Source: CAVYOE01 sp963770155 (GTDB lineage: Bacteria; Actinomycetota; Thermoleophilia; Solirubrobacterales; 70-9). Taken from it: DNA of 64,000 nt. Every line of letters starts with the position of its first letter. Position 1 is the first letter of the stretch. The position numbers were made by a program, and so were the translations under genes. The notes under the pieces are model-generated. The model made no database searches. It was not told the DNA's origin and saw only the letters and a program-made list of their open reading frames with translations. Location of the stretch: assembly GCA_963770155.1 (NCBI GenBank), contig CAVYOE010000001.1, positions 1,426,001-1,490,000 of the forward strand, written 5' to 3'. Below are positions 61,800 to 64,000 of this stretch, in pieces.

Positions 61800-62972
61800 G
61801 TGCCCAGCCGCAGCGCCATAACTCTCCTGCACGTGCGGGGGATCCGGATCGGGGTCGACTACTCGTGGTTCATCGTCCTCTTCCTGGTCATCCTCTGGCT
61901 CTCGGGCTTCTACCGCGACGTGCTCGGCGCCGAGGACAATGCCTTCGGCCCCTACGCGCTCGCGGTGGTGAGCGCCCTCCTCTTCTTCGCCTCGATCTTG
62001 CTCCACGAGCTGGGGCATGCCGTGGTCGCGATCCGCAAGGGCATCCCGATCTCCGGGATCACGCTGTGGATGTTCGGCGGGGTGGCGCGGATGGAGCGCG
62101 ACACCGATTCGCCGGGGACGGAGTTCAAGGTCGCGGTCGCGGGGCCCCTGGTCACTGCCGCGATCTTCGCCCTCTGCGCCGGCATCGGGACCGCGGTGGA
62201 GGGCTGGCACGGGTTTCGCGAGGCAATGGTCACCGACGGCGATGCCCAGGTCTCCGGCTTCATGGCGGTGCTCGGCTGGCTCGGCGGGATCAACCTGCTG
62301 GTCCTCGTCTTCAACCTGATTCCCGCTTTCCCGCTGGACGGAGGGCGGATCGCGCGCGCGATCGCCTGGTGGCGGACTGGCGACCGGCGCAGTGCCACCC
62401 GCTTTGCGGCCACGCTCGGCCAGGGGTTCGCCTACCTGCTGATCGGGCTCGGCCTCTTCCTCCTGCTCCAGGGAGACGTGGTCGGCGGGATCTGGCTCGC
62501 GGTGATCGGCTTCATCCTCAACGGCTCCGCCCGTGGCGCCGTCCTCCAGAGCGAGTTCACCAGGCCGATCGAAGGGCTCCAGGTCGCCGACGTGATGGAC
62601 ACCGAGCCGGTCGCGATCCCCGGGCAGATCTCGATCGAGGCGGCCCTTGACGAGTACTTCCTGCGCTACCGCTGGCCCTGGTTCCCGGTCGTGGACGAGG
62701 CGGGCCGGTTCAGCGGCCTGATCGAGCTCGAGGCGGTCGACCAGGTGCCCGAGCCCGACCGCGCCTCGACCCCGGTCGGATCGCTCCTCGACGGCGAGAC
62801 CCCCGACGAGGGCCGCCCCTCGGTCCGCCAGGACGACCCGCTCGAGGCGGTGCTCGGCAACGAGACGCTGCGCCGGCTCGGGGCGCTGGTCGCCGTCGAC
62901 GCCGACGGCCGCCTTCGCGGGGTCGTCACCGCGGACGCGGTCGGCAAGGCGCTGCGCGGCACCGAGGCCTGA
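61800..62972 (+). CDS. Site-2 protease (M50) with CBS domains
   Basis: This 390-residue membrane metalloprotease has the zinc motif HELGH at 69-73 (LLHELGHAVVA) and the third ligand in LIPAFPLDGGRIAR. It has about six membrane segments, among them WFIVLFLVILWLSGF and LVTAAIFALCAGIGTAV. The C-terminal 140 residues hold two CBS-like modules (QVADVMDTEPVAIPG, and LGALVAVDADGRLRGVVTAD), which may sense adenine nucleotides. Such CBS-type rhomboid-unrelated proteases cleave membrane-bound anti-sigma factors or other precursors. GTG 61800 is supported by TAAACT 6 bp upstream. The substrate is unknown. Confidence 0.87.
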   Translation: MPSRSAITLLHVRGIRIGVDYSWFIVLFLVILWLSGFYRDVLGAEDNAFGPYALAVVSALLFFASILLHELGHAVVAIRKGIPISGITLWMFGGVARMERDTDSPGTEFKVAVAGPLVTAAIFALCAGIGTAVEGWHGFREAMVTDGDAQVSGFMAVLGWLGGINLLVLVFNLIPAFPLDGGRIARAIAWWRTGDRRSATRFAATLGQGFAYLLIGLGLFLLLQGDVVGGIWLAVIGFILNGSARGAVLQSEFTRPIEGLQVADVMDTEPVAIPGQISIEAALDEYFLRYRWPWFPVVDEAGRFSGLIELEAVDQVPEPDRASTPVGSLLDGETPDEGRPSVRQDDPLEAVLGNETLRRLGALVAVDADGRLRGVVTADAVGKALRGTEA

Positions 62973-63045
62973 CACCCACCGGCGCCTCCTCCGCTGCGCG
63001 TCCGGGGGCGCCGGGGGAGGGTCCGGCCGTGGTGGACCATATGGA

Positions 63046-63051
63046 TAGGAT
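63046..63051 (+). promoter_or_regulatory. Putative -10 element for sdhA (leaderless)
   Basis: TAGGAT ends 6 bp before GTG 63058. It lies in an 85 bp gap after the site-2 protease gene. Confidence 0.5.
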
Positions 63052-63057
63052 CGTTTC

Positions 63058-64000
63058 GTGCCTGACCACGACGTACTCGTGATCGGAGCTGGCCTGGCGG
63101 GGCAACGCGCCGCGCTGGCCGCAGCCGAGCAGGGCGTCGACGTCGGGATCATCAGCAAGGTCCACCCCGTGCGCTCGCACTCGAACGCAGCGCAGGGAGG
63201 GATCAACGCGGCGCTGCAGGAGGACGACACCTGGGAGTCGCACGCCTTCGACACGGTCAAGGGATCGGACTACCTCGCCGACCAGGACGCGGTCGAGATC
63301 ATGTGCAAGGAGGCACCGGACGAGCTGCTCCACCTCGAGCACATCGGGGTCACCTTCCACCGCAACGAGAAGGGCGAGCTCGGCACCCGGGCCTTCGGCG
63401 GCGCCTCGGCGGCCCGCACCTACTACGTCGCCGACATCACCGGCCAGGCGATCATGCACGTGCTCTACGAGCAGCTGATGCGGTTCGCCGAGCAGATCGA
63501 CCGCTACGAGGAGTGGTTCACCACCGCTCTTGCCCTCGACGACGACGGGGAGTGCTGCGGCGTAGTCACCCGCAACGTCAAGGACGGCTCGATGGAGCTC
63601 TTCCGGGCCAAGGCGGTGATCCTCGCGACCGGCGGCAACGGACAGATCTGGCATCCGACCACCAACGCCCTGATCTGCACCGGCGACGGGATCGCCCAGG
63701 CCTATCGGGCCGGCGCCACGCTGATGGACATGGAGATGATCCAGTACCACCCGACGACGCTGGCGGGCAAGGGCTTCCTGATCACCGAGGGGGCACGCGG
63801 CGAGGGCGCCCATCTCTACAACGCCAAGGGCGAGCGGTTCATGGAGAAGTACGCGCCGAACAAGATGGAGCTTGCCTCCCGCGACGTCGTCTCCCGCGCC
63901 GAGCAGACCGAGATCAACGAGGGCCGCGGCTTCCCCGACGGCACCGTCGCTCTCGACATCACCGTGGTCCCGAAGAAGCGCATTCACGAGGCGCTCAGGG
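63058..64000 (+). CDS. sdhA: Succinate dehydrogenase / fumarate reductase flavoprotein subunit, 3'-truncated by window edge
   Basis: About 314 codons are visible and the frame is open to the window end. The N-terminus [20 protein letters not shown] is the FAD-binding Rossmann loop. [16 protein letters not shown] is the flavin-attachment region with the conserved Ser-His. [30 protein letters not shown] and [14 protein letters not shown] are all family motifs, and [14 protein letters not shown] is typical of SdhA. It oxidises succinate to fumarate in complex II. GTG 63058 is preceded by TAGGAT at 63046-63051. The missing part should include the final substrate arginine region. The sdhB partner is expected beyond the window, and sdhC/D are not in front. 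Confidence 0.93.
   Translation, partial: MPDHDVLVIGAGLAGQRAALAAAEQGVDVGIISKVHPVRSHSNAAQGGINAALQEDDTWESHAFDTVKGSDYLADQDAVEIMCKEAPDELLHLEHIGVTFHRNEKGELGTRAFGGASAARTYYVADITGQAIMHVLYEQLMRFAEQIDRYEEWFTTALALDDDGECCGVVTRNVKDGSMELFRAKAVILATGGNGQIWHPTTNALICTGDGIAQAYRAGATLMDMEMIQYHPTTLAGKGFLITEGARGEGAHLYNAKGERFMEKYAPNKMELASRDVVSRAEQTEINEGRGFPDGTVALDITVVPKKRIHEALR

Noticed and set aside
60981..63260. Very long minus-strand open frame opposite AidB-like and site-2 protease genes
   Set aside because: No motif is seen, residue composition is biased to Asp/Gly/Arg, and both plus-strand genes have clear domains.

Overview
The window is chromosomal DNA of very high GC content, densely packed, with many GTG/TTG starts and 1-4 bp start/stop overlaps. 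I infer an uncultured or poorly studied actinobacterium, most likely class Thermoleophilia (Solirubrobacterales-like). The basis is the protein types: a delta-60/RTX secreted protein, secreted proteins with short N-terminal anchors, R2lox and SCP2 domains on one chain, and an eukaryote-type NADP isocitrate dehydrogenase next to malate dehydrogenase. No phage, transposase, integrase or CRISPR array is visible.

Bases 1-37,400 are one large cell-surface glycan locus. The plus-strand block 1-10,716 looks like a CMP-nonulosonic-acid (sialic/legionaminic-like) pathway: SpsF-type cytidylyltransferase, DegT/DnrJ aminotransferase, NAD-dependent epimerase/dehydratases, GNAT acetyltransferase, a NeuB-type synthase with an apparent frameshift, two Gfo/Idh/MocA oxidoreductases and two methyltransferases. 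The minus-strand block 10,706-20,178 holds a second CMP-sugar set (NeuA-like cytidylyltransferase, HAD phosphatase, 2-hydroxyacid dehydrogenase, epimerase, HisC-like aminotransferase), four methyltransferases and a LIC12162-like transferase. From 20,236 to 37,397 come a Wzx-like flippase, further methyltransferases, GT2 and GT4 glycosyltransferases, a nucleotide-sugar dehydrogenase, two GDP-mannose 4,6-dehydratase-like enzymes, a UPF0104 membrane protein, a GT2-methyltransferase fusion and a GT39/ArnT-like membrane transferase. Ten methyltransferase domains lie in this locus, so the product is probably heavily O- or N-methylated.

Bases 37,400-49,200 are mixed: a tRNA-like gene with an 8+4 acceptor/T-stem layout and long variable arm, secreted proteins, a TetR regulator divergent from an R2lox-SCP2 fusion oxidase, a double-hotdog thioesterase, an MMPL transporter behind a perfect palindromic operator, a secreted clan GH-A hydrolase, a second TetR regulator and a metallo-beta-lactamase-fold hydrolase.

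Bases 49,200-64,000 are mostly housekeeping: an FkbM methyltransferase, Lon protease and Hsp20, a second metallo-hydrolase, a fatty-acid-hydroxylase-family enzyme, a 2-hydroxyacid dehydrogenase, an AT-hook/winged-helix DNA-binding protein, the RTX protein, malate and isocitrate dehydrogenases, an AidB-like acyl-CoA dehydrogenase, a site-2 protease with CBS domains, and the 5' part of succinate dehydrogenase flavoprotein.

A recurring promoter pattern is visible. A TANNNT hexamer lies 6-10 bp before the start codon of most first genes, which implies widespread leaderless transcription and was used to choose several starts.
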